This document shows positions 26,583-35,237 of a stretch of 64,000 nucleotides of DNA, in pieces. Made by a program: the position numbers and the translations under genes. Location: assembly GCF_014303735.1 (NCBI RefSeq), contig NZ_CP060296.1, forward strand, positions 1,003,501-1,067,500, read 5' to 3'. Every line of letters starts with the position of its first letter. The stretch's first letter is position 1. This DNA is from Variovorax sp. PAMC28562. GTDB taxonomy: Bacteria > Pseudomonadota > Gammaproteobacteria > Burkholderiales > Burkholderiaceae_C. Under the pieces are notes generated by a model. That model did not search any database, was not told the origin of the DNA, and saw only the letters and a program-made list of their open reading frames with translations.

Positions 26583-27539
26583 ATGGCGCGGTCGTCGACC
26601 GTCTCGGCGGTTGCTGTGGCGATGGCCGCGGCCGTGCTGCTCGCCGGCTGCGCCAGCGGACCGCGCGGTGGTCGCGATGGCGCGCCGTCGAATCCTCCTT
26701 CAGGACTGTCGCGCACGCCCGACGCCGAACCCCGCGTCGAAACCATCCGTGGCACCAATGGCACCAATGGCACCAGCAAGCCCTACACGGTGCTCGGCCG
26801 TTCGTATGTGCCGATTGCCGACGACCGACCTTTCAAGGAAACAGGACTGGCCTCGTGGTACGGCAGCAAGTTCCACAGCCAGTCGACCGCCAGCGGCGAA
26901 CCCTACGACATGTACGCCATGACGGCCGCGCACAAGACGCTGCCGCTGCCGAGCTACGTGCGCGTGCGCAACCCGGCCAACGGACGCGAGGCGATCGTGC
27001 GGGTGAACGACCGCGGCCCGTTCCACGACGACCGGGTGATCGACCTCAGCTATGCGGCGGCGGCCAAGCTGGACTTGCTGCGCGGCGTGGCGCCGGTCGA
27101 GATCGAGCGAATCACGAACCAGGAGATTCAGGCGGGAACATGGCGGAGCGTCGACGTGCCCGCGGTTTTCACGTCGCCGGTGGTTTCTTCGCCCCGGGCT
27201 GAAGTCGCAGAGCTGCCGATGATGCAACCGCTGGCGCCGTTAGCTTCAAGTGCACCGACCGGGCCGATCGCTCAGACCGCCGACGCGCCACCCGGCATGT
27301 CGACCGCGGGCTTCTGGGTGCAGCTCGGTGCCTTCAGCCAGCGCGATGGCGCTATCGCTTTTCAGCAGAGGATGACGACGGCGATGCCGCAACTCGCGGC
27401 CAACCTCAATGTGTTCAGCGAGGGCAACACCCATCGCGTTCAGGCGGGGCCCTACGCCTCGCGGGACATCGCTCGCAGCACGGCGGAGCAAGTGCGAAAC
27501 GGCCTGCAACTGGCGCCGATCGTCGTCGAGCGGCGCTGA
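26583..27539 (+). CDS. rlpA: RlpA family septal-ring lipoprotein / lytic transglycosylase
   Basis: 318 residues from the ATG at 26583, four bases after the glnE stop. Lipoprotein signal with lipobox LLAG-Cys23. A double-psi beta-barrel domain (about 95-185) has GLASWYGSKFHSQSTASGE and the conserved VRVNDRGPF. A Pro/Ala-rich linker is followed by a SPOR domain (about 240-318, FWVQLGAFSQRDGA), which binds denuded glycan at the division septum. A small GTN repeat (GTNGTNGTS) encoded by repeated GGCACCAAT lies before the first domain. In relatives RlpA is a lytic transglycosylase; catalytic activity of this one is inferred. It may be co-transcribed with glnE. Confidence 0.92.
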   Translation: MARSSTVSAVAVAMAAAVLLAGCASGPRGGRDGAPSNPPSGLSRTPDAEPRVETIRGTNGTNGTSKPYTVLGRSYVPIADDRPFKETGLASWYGSKFHSQSTASGEPYDMYAMTAAHKTLPLPSYVRVRNPANGREAIVRVNDRGPFHDDRVIDLSYAAAAKLDLLRGVAPVEIERITNQEIQAGTWRSVDVPAVFTSPVVSSPRAEVAELPMMQPLAPLASSAPTGPIAQTADAPPGMSTAGFWVQLGAFSQRDGAIAFQQRMTTAMPQLAANLNVFSEGNTHRVQAGPYASRDIARSTAEQVRNGLQLAPIVVERR

Positions 27540-27554
27540 ACCAGGCGCCCTGTT

Positions 27555-28412
27555 TCAAGCGCCTTGGTAAACCGTCTTCGGAGCGATCGTCGCCGCCAGC
27601 TCCTTGCGGTAGCGGTTCAGCTCCTGCACGGTCTTGAAGCTGCGGTTCATCAGCAGGCTCAGGTTGTGCAGGATGCGCTCGCCGACCTTGCTCTCCCACA
27701 CCGCATCGAACTTGATCTGGTTGTCGAGCCAATGCTCGAGCCAGTCCGGATCGGGCATGCGGCTCTGGATGGTGTCGCGCGGAAAGTGCGCCTTGCTCAC
27801 GTGCAGGTTGGTAGGGTGCAGCGCCTGGGCCGTGCGGCGCGCGCTGGCCATCAACACGCCGACCTTGGTGAAAGCGGCACGCGCTTCGTCGCCGAACTTT
27901 TCCATCGCACGCTTCATGTAGCGCAGGTAGGCGCCGCCGTGGCGCGCTTCGTCCTGGCTCAACGTGGTGTAGATGTGCTTGATGACCGGCTCGGTATGCC
28001 ATTCGGCGGCGCGGCGATACCAATGGTTGAGGCGAATCTCGCCGCAGAAATGCAGCATGAGGGTTTCGAGCGGCGGCGCCGGATCGAAATCGAAGCGCAC
28101 GTCGTGCAGCTCCTGCTCGGTCGGCGCGTGCTGGGGGCTGAAGCGCTTGAGGTATTCCATCAGCACCAATGAATGCTTTTGCTCCTCGAAAAACCAGATC
28201 GACATGAATGCCGAAAAATCACTGTCGTGCCGGTTGTCGCGCAAAAACATTTCAGTGGCCGGCAGCGCCGCCCACTCGGTAATGGCATTCATCTTGATCG
28301 TCTGAGCCTGCTCTTCGGTGAGCTTGGTCGCGTCGAATGACTGCCACGGAATATCCCGCTCCATGTCCCAACGGACGGATTCGAGTTGTCTGAAAAGTTC
28401 CGGGTAGAGCAT
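27555..28412 (-). CDS. ferritin-like di-iron protein of unknown substrate
   Basis: 285 residues, no signal peptide. The ligand pattern of a ferritin-like four-helix bundle is present: a glutamate around 46-54, ExxH at 77-80 (EEQKH), a glutamate near 125 (FCGEIRLNHW) and a second ExxH at 155-158 (DEARHGG). This is the pattern of di-iron oxygenases and acyl-carrier desaturases. Full identity is not settled: I can support a di-iron helical bundle but not a substrate. It is convergent with rlpA (15 bases between stops) and divergent from the glutathione peroxidase gene. Confidence 0.75.
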   Translation of the reverse strand: MLYPELFRQLESVRWDMERDIPWQSFDATKLTEEQAQTIKMNAITEWAALPATEMFLRDNRHDSDFSAFMSIWFFEEQKHSLVLMEYLKRFSPQHAPTEQELHDVRFDFDPAPPLETLMLHFCGEIRLNHWYRRAAEWHTEPVIKHIYTTLSQDEARHGGAYLRYMKRAMEKFGDEARAAFTKVGVLMASARRTAQALHPTNLHVSKAHFPRDTIQSRMPDPDWLEHWLDNQIKFDAVWESKVGERILHNLSLLMNRSFKTVQELNRYRKELAATIAPKTVYQGA

Positions 28413-28539
28413 TCAAATCTTTCTAAGGCGGGCAGATTTTAATAGGCACGTTCAGCACGCCTGTGACAACCGCGCGATGATGTGTATACGCGCATCTTTC
28501 TCGAACAGATGCGCCCCTTCTATTTGCAGGAGATTCCCC

Positions 28540-29181
28540 ATGCGAATTACCGTCTTGAAATCTGCTTTTCGTTCTGCGCCAACGCTCGCGTTCGCCCTCA
28601 CCTGTGTAGTGTCTCTCGCCCTGTTTGCGCAGATGGCACGCGCTCAGAGTGCTCCGTCTACGGCCCCTGGGGCTGGCGCCGCACCATCCGGCGCCGGCAC
28701 ATGCCCCGCCATACTGAACTACACGTTCCCCCGGCTGCAAGACGAAAAACCCCAGTCGCTGTGCCAGTACAGCGGCAAGGTCGTGCTGATCGTCAACACG
28801 GCGAGCTTCTGCGGATTCACGCCGCAGTACAAGGGCCTCGAAGCGCTCGATACCAAGTACCGGTCGCGCGGGTTGGTGGTGTTGGGCTTCCCATCGAATG
28901 ACTTCTCGCAGGAATCGGGCTCGAACAAAGAGATCGCCGACTTTTGCGAAAGTACCTTCGGAGTGAAATTTCCGATGTTCTCGAAAAGCTCGGTTCGCGG
29001 CAGTGAGGCCAACCCGCTTTTCAAACAACTTGCCAAAATTTCGGGCACCACGCCGAAATGGAACTTCTATAAATACCTGATCGGCAGAGACGGCAAAGTG
29101 GTCGACGCGTACTCGAGCATGACCGCGCCGGAAGACCGCAGCTTCGTTCGCGAACTCGAGAAGCAGCTCGGCGCAGATTAG
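28540..29181 (+). CDS. exported glutathione-peroxidase-family protein
   Basis: 213 residues starting at 28540 (MRITVLKSAFRS), with GGAG about 7 bases upstream. A cleavable signal peptide ends at about MARAQS, which is less common for this family and places the enzyme in the periplasm. The peroxidatic cysteine is in VNTASFCGFTPQYKGLEAL. The second motif is GFPSNDFSQESGSN, where many homologues have FPCNQFGGQEP, so the usual NQ pair differs while a later Gln is kept. The tryptophan motif is WNFYKYLI. It probably reduces peroxides with thioredoxin or another thiol. Confidence 0.88.
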   Translation: MRITVLKSAFRSAPTLAFALTCVVSLALFAQMARAQSAPSTAPGAGAAPSGAGTCPAILNYTFPRLQDEKPQSLCQYSGKVVLIVNTASFCGFTPQYKGLEALDTKYRSRGLVVLGFPSNDFSQESGSNKEIADFCESTFGVKFPMFSKSSVRGSEANPLFKQLAKISGTTPKWNFYKYLIGRDGKVVDAYSSMTAPEDRSFVRELEKQLGAD

Positions 29182-29469
29182 GCCGACCTGAGCTTGGCGC
29201 GCCGCATTTCGACTTCACAAATGTTTACGAAGACACCGGGAACTGGCTGGCGCGCAAGGCTCTCATAACTGGCTCGGGCGCCAGAGAAAGTCCGTCAGTT
29301 TTCATGTTGCGAGGTCTTCCGAATGCTTGTCGTTCGGTTGAAATCCCGAGGCGATTCTTCTCCTCCTCCCTCCCTCCCTTCTTCGCGTCGGGGCACCTCG
29401 CAACATTTTTGTACGAAAGAAAAACGGCACCCTCGGGTGCCGTTTTCATTGGTGCAGTGCGATGTGCCT
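29182..29469. other. intergenic region between convergent gpx and gst genes
   Basis: 288 bases without a credible gene. It is more C/T-rich than its surroundings (a CCTCC-rich tract near 29350-29380) and holds one strong hairpin terminator at 29421-29446; nothing else was recognised. Confidence 0.7.
29421..29446 (-). terminator. intrinsic terminator, probably bidirectional
   Basis: Perfect 11-base stem AAAACGGCACC / GGTGCCGTTTT with loop CTCG. On the minus strand the stem is followed by TTTTTCTTTC, so it ends the gst transcript. On the plus strand TTTT follows and may also end gpx. Confidence 0.85.
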
Positions 29470-30081
29470 TCAGGGCTGGGTGTCGGCAAAACTCGGACGC
29501 AACATCAACTTGTCGTGGAGCTTCGCGAGGTTCCCATGATTGGCGCGCCAATCGATCTCCGGAAAGCGATAGGTGAGCCAGCCCAGCGCGCAACCGACCG
29601 CGATGTCCGACAGGCTCAGGTGAATGCCGCTGCAAAAAGGCTTGTCGCCCAAGCCCTTGGCCATGGCGGCAATGCCGTTCTCGATCTTGACGCTCTGGCG
29701 GTCCATCCACGCCTGACTGCGCTCGGTGTCGGCACGGTTCGCCCAGGTGGCTTCGAGCCGCCACGCGATGCCGGCGTCCATGACGCCGTCGGCCAGCGCT
29801 TCCCAGGTTTTGACTTCGGCCCGTTCGCGGCTTTGCGCCGGAATGAGCTTGCCGACCGGCGACAGCGTGTCGAGATACTCGACGATCACGCGCGAATCGA
29901 ACATGGCCTCGCTGCCATCCATGATCAGGCAAGGCACTTTGCCGAGCGGGTTGGACGTCGAGATGGTGCTGTCGGCCGCCCAGACGTCTTCGATCACGAA
30001 TTGGTATTCGAGTCGCTTTTCAGCCAGCACCACGCGCACCTTGCGCACATAGGGGCTGGCAGCAGATCCGATCAATTTCAT
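29470..30081 (-). CDS. glutathione S-transferase family protein
   Basis: 203 residues. The N-terminal thioredoxin-like domain has MKLIGSAASPYVRKVRVVLA, with the SPYVRK glutathione-site pattern common in bacterial GSTs, the cis-proline segment NPLGKVPCLIMDG and the substrate loop FDSRVIVEYLD. The C-terminal helical domain has LSLSDIAVGCALGWL, the conserved helix-capping Asp. Cytosolic. Substrate unknown. Divergent from the DUF898 gene with 97 bases between them, ends at a clear terminator. Confidence 0.9.
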   Translation of the reverse strand: MKLIGSAASPYVRKVRVVLAEKRLEYQFVIEDVWAADSTISTSNPLGKVPCLIMDGSEAMFDSRVIVEYLDTLSPVGKLIPAQSRERAEVKTWEALADGVMDAGIAWRLEATWANRADTERSQAWMDRQSVKIENGIAAMAKGLGDKPFCSGIHLSLSDIAVGCALGWLTYRFPEIDWRANHGNLAKLHDKLMLRPSFADTQP

Positions 30082-30178
30082 GTGGACTCTCTCCCTCGGG
30101 TGACGTGTAGTTTCGACCTCATTCTAGGGGACGGTGCAGGGCAAAATGTCGGGCACTAACAACGCAGGGAGAAGGATC

Positions 30179-31366
30179 ATGGGCACAGACATGCAGATCG
30201 ACGCGCGGCCGGAAAGCGGGCCACCGCACCGCCATCCGATCGAATTCACGGCGAGCGGCAGCGAGTATTTCCGCATCTGGATCGTCAACCTGCTGTTGAT
30301 CGTCGTGACGCTCGGGCTCTACCTGCCATGGGCCAAAGTGCGCAAGCTCAAATATTTCTACAGCAACACCTGGGTCGGCGGCGACGCGCTCGACTTTCAT
30401 GGCCAGCCGGTCAAGATGCTGCGCGGCACGCTCATTGCCGCCGCCTTCCTGATCGTCTACTCGGTCGGCAGCAATTTCTCTGGCTGGGCGGCGTTGTTCG
30501 CGGCGCTGGCGTTCGTCTTGCTGTGGCCGGCGCTGTTCCGCGCATCGATGCGCTTCCGGCTCGCCAACACCAGTTGGCGCGGGCTGCGCTTTCACTTTGC
30601 CGGCAGCACGCGCGGCGCCTATGCGGCGATGCTGCCGCCACTTGCGCTCGCACTGTTGCCCGTGGCGCTGGCGGGTGCATTGGCTGGCCCGACCGACAGC
30701 ATCAAGCCGGGCACCTTGCCCGTGTTGGCGACATCGCTGGTGGGCATCGGTATGACGATCTTCTTTCTCGGCCTGCCTTACTTTCTCTGGCGCCTGAAGC
30801 GCTACCAGCACAACCACTACGCAATCGGCGGCCTGCAAACGCGCCTCAGCGCCGACGTGGGCGTGCTCTACGGCATCTTCATCAAGTTGATGGGCCTGGG
30901 GTTCGTCGCGGTGGTTGCACTGCTCGGCGTCGTGGCCATCTTCGCGTTCACCGGCTATGCGAGCCGCAAGAGCGGCGGCGGCCTGGGCGCGACCTTCATC
31001 ATCCTGTCGTTCGTGCTCGGCATCGGCGGCGTCTTCTTGCTCAACGTGCTGCCCAAGTCGTACCTGCAAGTGCGCCTGCAGAACCTGCTGTGGTCGACCA
31101 CCGGCAACGACCTCATGCGCTTCGACAGCCAATTGAAGCTCAAGCGCTATCTGCCATTGCAGTTCAAGAACTATCTGCTGATCTTTTTGACGCTGGGCCT
31201 GTACTGGCCGTTCGCGGTGATCGGCACGCGGCGCGCGCAACTGGAAGCCGTGGTGCTTGAAACGCGCATTGCGCTCGACGACATCACGCAGACCGCGGCG
31301 CGTGAAAACCCGACGGCGGCGGGTGACATGGCTGCGGATCTCTTCGGCATGGACATCGGGTTGTGA
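30179..31366 (+). CDS. DUF898 (YjgN-like) multi-pass inner membrane protein
   Basis: 395 residues from the ATG at 30179, which has AGGGAGAAGG just upstream; the frame is open to 30134 but without such a site. It starts with a short hydrophilic part and then IEFTASGSEYFRIWIVNLLL, a YjgN-type beginning. The family repeat TLGLYLPWAKVRKLKYFYSN appears near residue 45 and again as TLGLYWPFAVIGTRRAQLEA near residue 350. About six to eight membrane segments lie between. Function of the family is unknown. The M48 peptidase gene follows after 7 bases, so the two are probably co-expressed. Confidence 0.88.
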   Translation: MGTDMQIDARPESGPPHRHPIEFTASGSEYFRIWIVNLLLIVVTLGLYLPWAKVRKLKYFYSNTWVGGDALDFHGQPVKMLRGTLIAAAFLIVYSVGSNFSGWAALFAALAFVLLWPALFRASMRFRLANTSWRGLRFHFAGSTRGAYAAMLPPLALALLPVALAGALAGPTDSIKPGTLPVLATSLVGIGMTIFFLGLPYFLWRLKRYQHNHYAIGGLQTRLSADVGVLYGIFIKLMGLGFVAVVALLGVVAIFAFTGYASRKSGGGLGATFIILSFVLGIGGVFLLNVLPKSYLQVRLQNLLWSTTGNDLMRFDSQLKLKRYLPLQFKNYLLIFLTLGLYWPFAVIGTRRAQLEAVVLETRIALDDITQTAARENPTAAGDMAADLFGMDIGL

Positions 31367-31373
31367 GCCTTCG

Positions 31374-32462
31374 GTGAGCGAGGCTCCACACGACGCGCTG
31401 TCGGCGCGCTTCTTCGACGGCGTCCACAGCCGGCCGCACGCCGCGCTGCTGCAAACGCGCGAACGCATGCTTCTCATCACGCCCACCGAAGAGGGCGCGT
31501 TCGCGCCGCTGTCCGTGCCCCTCAGCGCGGTCCGCTGGCCCGAGCGCACCCGCCATGGGGGACGCCTCGCGCAGCTGCCCGACGGCGCGAGCCTGCAAGC
31601 GCTCGACGTGGGTGCCTGGGACGACTGGGTCGGCCGCCACCATCGAAGCGACAGCTGGGTGGTGCGCGCGCAGCAAACCTGGCGCAGCGTCGCAGTCGCG
31701 CTGGTGCTGCTCTTCGGCGCCGTCGCCGCGATGTACCAATGGGGCTTGCCCTGGGTGGCCGCGGGCGTGACGGCGACCGTGCCGCGCAGTGTCGACGCGC
31801 TGGTCGGGCAGCAGGTGCTGGCTTCGCTCGACGACAGCTTGCTGAAGCCGACGACCTTGGCGCCCGACGCCCAGCAGCGCATCCGCGACGGCTTCGCGCG
31901 GATGGTCCAACGCACCCATCCCGATGGCGCGCCCGAGGTGCGGCTCGAGTTCCGCAGCGCCCGCGATCCGCGCTTCGGGCCCAACGCACTGGCGCTGCCG
32001 GGCGGCACCATCGTGCTGACCGACGCGCTGGTCGAGCTCATGCCGGACGACGACGATGCCGTGCTCGGCGTGCTTGGACACGAGTTTGGCCATGTGCTGC
32101 GGCGCCACGCGATGCGGCAACTGGTGCAGGCGTCGGCGGTGGGCTTCGCGGTGTCGATCGCTTTCGGCGACTACGGCACGCTGATCGGCAGCGCGCCCGT
32201 GTTGCTGGCCACGCTCGGCTATTCGCGCGACCTGGAGCGCGAAGCCGATGCAGAATCCGTGCGGCTGATGCGCGCCAGCGGCATCTCGCCGCGCGCCATG
32301 GCGACTTTCTTCGAGGCGCTCGAACGTTGGCGCGCAGATCGAAACGGCAAGAAGGGCGAAAGCGGCAGCACGGCCGGTGACGATGCGATCGGGCTGGCGT
32401 TCTCGTCGCATCCAGCGACCGCACAGCGCATCGAGTTCTTCAAAAACGCCGCGCAGAAGTAA
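31374..32462 (+). CDS. M48 family membrane metallopeptidase
   Basis: 362 residues from the GTG at 31374, 7 bases after the DUF898 stop. An N-terminal cytoplasmic part precedes one membrane segment (VAVALVLLFGAVAAMYQWGL, about 105-125). The peptidase domain has the zinc motif GHEFGHVLRRH near residue 240 and a downstream glutamate in SRDLEREADAES, with a SHPATAQRI motif near the end, all typical for M48. A zinc protease facing the periplasm is likely. Its close coupling with a DUF898 membrane protein is a repeated arrangement in proteobacteria as I recall. Substrate unknown. Confidence 0.88.
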   Translation: MSEAPHDALSARFFDGVHSRPHAALLQTRERMLLITPTEEGAFAPLSVPLSAVRWPERTRHGGRLAQLPDGASLQALDVGAWDDWVGRHHRSDSWVVRAQQTWRSVAVALVLLFGAVAAMYQWGLPWVAAGVTATVPRSVDALVGQQVLASLDDSLLKPTTLAPDAQQRIRDGFARMVQRTHPDGAPEVRLEFRSARDPRFGPNALALPGGTIVLTDALVELMPDDDDAVLGVLGHEFGHVLRRHAMRQLVQASAVGFAVSIAFGDYGTLIGSAPVLLATLGYSRDLEREADAESVRLMRASGISPRAMATFFEALERWRADRNGKKGESGSTAGDDAIGLAFSSHPATAQRIEFFKNAAQK

Positions 32463-32512
32463 GAGCCGCTGCGGCCGTTTCGGCCCCGGTCTCCGCCGCC
32501 TAAAATTGACCC

Positions 32513-33892
32513 ATGGCCTTCTCTACCGTTTCCGCTCTTTCCCCCCTCGATGGCCGCTACGCGTCGCGACTCTCGGCGCTCCGCCCGTTGATGAGCGAGC
32601 AGGGCTACATGCACCGTCGCGTGCAAGTCGAGGTGGCATGGTTCATCGCGCTCTCGGACTGCGGCTTCGTCGAGTTCAAGCCGCTCACCGGCGGCGCACG
32701 CAAGTATTTGCTCGGCCTCGTCTCGCATTTCAGCGAAGCCGATGCGCTCGCGATCAAGGAGATCGAAAAGGTCACCAACCACGACGTGAAAGCCGTCGAG
32801 TACTGGATCAAGTCCAAGTTCGAGGCGCGGCCGGAGCTGCTCGCCGCCGCGGAGTTCGTGCACTTCGCCTGCACCAGCGAAGACATCAACAACACCAGCC
32901 ATGCGCTGCAGATTCAGGCCGCGCGCGACGTCGTCGTGCTGCCCGCCATCGACGGGCTCATCGCCAAGCTGCGCGACATGGCCCACCAGTTCGCAGACGT
33001 CTCCATGCTGGCGCGCACGCACGGCCAGACGGCGAGCCCGACCACCGTCGGCAAGGAGATCGCCAACGTCGCGGTGCGCCTGGCCAAGGCCCGCGAGCAG
33101 ATCGCCAAGGTCGACCTGCTCGGCAAGATGAACGGCGCTGTCGGAAACTACAACGCGCACATGGCGGCGTGGCCCGATTTCGATTGGGAGGCGTTCAGCC
33201 GCAAGGTCGTCGAGACGCCGGCACCCCTCGGCCTGGGCCTGACGTTTCAGCCCTACAGCATCCAGATCGAACCGCACGACTACATGGCCGAGTTGTTCGA
33301 CGCCGTGGCGCGTGCCGACACCATCCTCATCGACTTTTCGCGTGACATCTGGGGCTACGTGAGCCTCGGCTATTTCAAACAGCGGCTGAAGAAGGGCGAG
33401 ATCGGCTCATCCACCATGCCGCACAAGGTCAACCCGATCGACTTCGAAAACGCGGAAGGCAATCTCGGCCTCGCCAACGCCCTGTTGCGCCACATGAGCG
33501 AGAAGCTGCCGATCAGCCGCTGGCAACGCGACCTCACCGACAGCACCGTGCTGCGCAACGTCGGCGTGGCTTTCGGCTATGCGGTGCTTGCGTACTCGAG
33601 CCTGTCGACCGGCCTGGGCAAACTGGAGCTGAACGAAGAAGCGCTCGCCGACGACCTGGACGCATCATGGGAAGTGCTGGCCGAACCGATCCAGACGGTG
33701 ATGCGCCGCTTCGGCGTGCAGGGCGCTTACGAACAGTTGAAAGAAGTGACGCGCGGCAAGACGGTGACGTCTGAAGCGCTGCACGGATTGATCCGCTCGC
33801 TGGAGATTCCCGAGACGGAAAAAGAGCGGCTGCTGGCGATGACGCCTGCGAGCTACATCGGCAAGGCAGCAGAGCTGGCGAAGCGCGCCTGA
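32513..33892 (+). CDS. purB: adenylosuccinate lyase
   Basis: 459 residues, full length for the bacterial enzyme. It carries the fumarase/aspartase superfamily signature GSSTMPHKVNPIDFEN near residue 300, the ARTHGQTASPTTVGKE segment with the catalytic histidine near 165, and FACTSEDINNTSHAL near 120. It cleaves SAICAR and adenylosuccinate, releasing fumarate, in purine synthesis. No clear Shine-Dalgarno sequence precedes the ATG. The stop shares one base with the start of the next gene (TGATG). Confidence 0.97.
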   Translation: MAFSTVSALSPLDGRYASRLSALRPLMSEQGYMHRRVQVEVAWFIALSDCGFVEFKPLTGGARKYLLGLVSHFSEADALAIKEIEKVTNHDVKAVEYWIKSKFEARPELLAAAEFVHFACTSEDINNTSHALQIQAARDVVVLPAIDGLIAKLRDMAHQFADVSMLARTHGQTASPTTVGKEIANVAVRLAKAREQIAKVDLLGKMNGAVGNYNAHMAAWPDFDWEAFSRKVVETPAPLGLGLTFQPYSIQIEPHDYMAELFDAVARADTILIDFSRDIWGYVSLGYFKQRLKKGEIGSSTMPHKVNPIDFENAEGNLGLANALLRHMSEKLPISRWQRDLTDSTVLRNVGVAFGYAVLAYSSLSTGLGKLELNEEALADDLDASWEVLAEPIQTVMRRFGVQGAYEQLKEVTRGKTVTSEALHGLIRSLEIPETEKERLLAMTPASYIGKAAELAKRA

Positions 33893-34452
33893 TGGCACTC
33901 AAATCCACCATCTTCAAAGCGAACCTCGCGGTCGCCGACATCGACCACAGCTACTACGCGGACCATCAACTCACGCTGGCGCGGCATCCGAGCGAGAACG
34001 ACGAGCGGATGATGATTCGGCTCATCGCGCTGGCGCTCAACGCCTACAAGCTGCAGAGCGTGTGCGATGGCGATGGCGTGCTGGCCTTTGGCGCGGGGCT
34101 GTCGAACCCGGACGATCCGGATGTGTCGCTGCGCGATTTCACCGGGCGCACGCGCGTGTGGATCGAGGTCGGTCAGCCTGAAGAAAAGCCGCTCATCAAG
34201 GCTTGCGGCAAGGCAGACGAGGTGCTGTTGTATTGCTTCAGCCATGCGGCCGGCATCTGGTGGAAGGGCATCGAAACCAAGCTGACGCGCCCGCAGAATT
34301 TGCAGGTGTGGCGCGTGCCGAGCGAGACGTCGCAGGCTGTCGCTGCACTGGCGCAGCGCAGCATGCAATTGCAGGCGACGATTCAGGAAGGCACGTTGAT
34401 GCTGGGCGATGGCGTGAAGAGCATCGACATCGAGCTGATTCGGCTCAAGTAG
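33892..34452 (+). CDS. yaeQ: YaeQ family protein
   Basis: 186 residues, full length. The start MALKSTIFKANLAVADIDHS and the segments HPSENDERMMIRLIALALNA and TRVWIEVGQPEEKPLIKACG are characteristic of YaeQ. The family has a PD-(D/E)XK nuclease-like fold, and in E. coli it was linked to suppression of an rfaH defect; its real role is uncertain. The ATG overlaps the purB stop by one base, so it is translated after purB. Confidence 0.93.
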   Translation: MALKSTIFKANLAVADIDHSYYADHQLTLARHPSENDERMMIRLIALALNAYKLQSVCDGDGVLAFGAGLSNPDDPDVSLRDFTGRTRVWIEVGQPEEKPLIKACGKADEVLLYCFSHAAGIWWKGIETKLTRPQNLQVWRVPSETSQAVAALAQRSMQLQATIQEGTLMLGDGVKSIDIELIRLK

Positions 34453-34479
34453 AGCCAGCCGCAGCGCCGCAGCAAGAGT

Positions 34480-34782
34480 TCAGGCCGGCATCATCCGGCC
34501 GCAGTGCCAGCATTGCTCGAAGCCGCCTTCGACCAGCTCACCGCACTCGCACACCCATCGGCGTTGCGGCCGGTTCTTCAACTCGTGCAGCAAGCGCTCG
34601 GCAGTTTCGAGCTGCGTCGCGTCGTCGATCCATATTTCAGGCAGGCACTGGTCGGGCGGCAACTGGCCAGCGGCCGCACCGAGGTACTCGCGCTGCACCG
34701 TCGCGCCAATGCCGTCTTCGCGAAGCGCGTGCGCCCAGAGCGTCGCGATCGCGAGGTTGGGTGCTTGCGCGAGTCGGCGCAT
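34480..34782 (-). CDS. DUF2007-type protein with C-terminal zinc ribbon
   Basis: 100 residues. The first part (LAIATLWAHALREDGIGATV and LPEIWIDDATQLETAERLLH) has the layout of DUF2007 putative signal-transducing domains. The C-terminus has two cysteine pairs, CEC and CWHC (VCECGELVEGGFEQCWHCGR), a short zinc ribbon. Starts two bases after the preceding gene on this strand, so they form a two-gene unit. Confidence 0.8.
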   Translation of the reverse strand: MRRLAQAPNLAIATLWAHALREDGIGATVQREYLGAAAGQLPPDQCLPEIWIDDATQLETAERLLHELKNRPQRRWVCECGELVEGGFEQCWHCGRMMPA

Positions 34783-34784
34783 GG

Positions 34785-35237
34785 TCAGCCCGGTGGCTTG
34801 GTGTCGGTGACGTCATCGGGCCACACTTGCTCCGCTTCACGCGCCCGCTCGGCGTACTTGTTGAAGCGCCAGGCCGTGTCTTCCATCGTGATGCGGCGCC
34901 AGGTCTCGCGCTTGCCAGCCGGTGTCATCGCGGGCCAGTGTTGCACCTCGCCGAAGGTGCGACCACAGCCCTTGCACTCATCGTCTCCCTGACTCGTGGA
35001 GCAGATCGCGATGCATGGCGTGTCGGGCGTCGTCTCGTACCAAGCAAGCCATGCTGCCCACGCATCTTTCGGGAAGCCGACCTCGTCGACATAGTCTTCA
35101 TGGTGATAGACCATGAGCGCGTAGACCTCTGCCAGGTCGCGAATTTCAGGCGCCAGTGTGATGCCGTCGGGGGAAGGCTTTTTCTCGCGCCAGAAGTTGA
35201 TGGCGGCCTCGATGTCGGTGATGTGAATGGCGGCCAT
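34785..35237 (-). CDS. DUF3717-DUF1289 fusion protein
   Basis: 150 residues from the ATG at 35237 (MAAIHITDIEAAINFWREKK); the longer frame adds an unlikely hydrophobic head. The N-terminal half matches the DUF3717 pattern (ITDIEAAINFWR, then LAEVYALMVYH). The C-terminal half is DUF1289: PCIAICSTSQGDDECKGCGR with the cysteine cluster and MTPAGKRETWRRI. Such small Cys-cluster domains are thought to bind metal or iron-sulphur. Function unknown. Same unit as the DUF2007 gene. Confidence 0.85.
   Translation of the reverse strand: MAAIHITDIEAAINFWREKKPSPDGITLAPEIRDLAEVYALMVYHHEDYVDEVGFPKDAWAAWLAWYETTPDTPCIAICSTSQGDDECKGCGRTFGEVQHWPAMTPAGKRETWRRITMEDTAWRFNKYAERAREAEQVWPDDVTDTKPPG

Noticed and set aside
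23846..26779. A 977-codon minus-strand frame opposite glnE
   Set aside because: GlnE on the plus strand has all its motifs; the antisense translation has no recognisable domain and unusual composition.
30119..32411. Long minus-strand frames opposite the DUF898 and M48 genes
   Set aside because: Composition rich in Arg, Gln and His without domains; both plus-strand genes are well supported and have ribosome sites.
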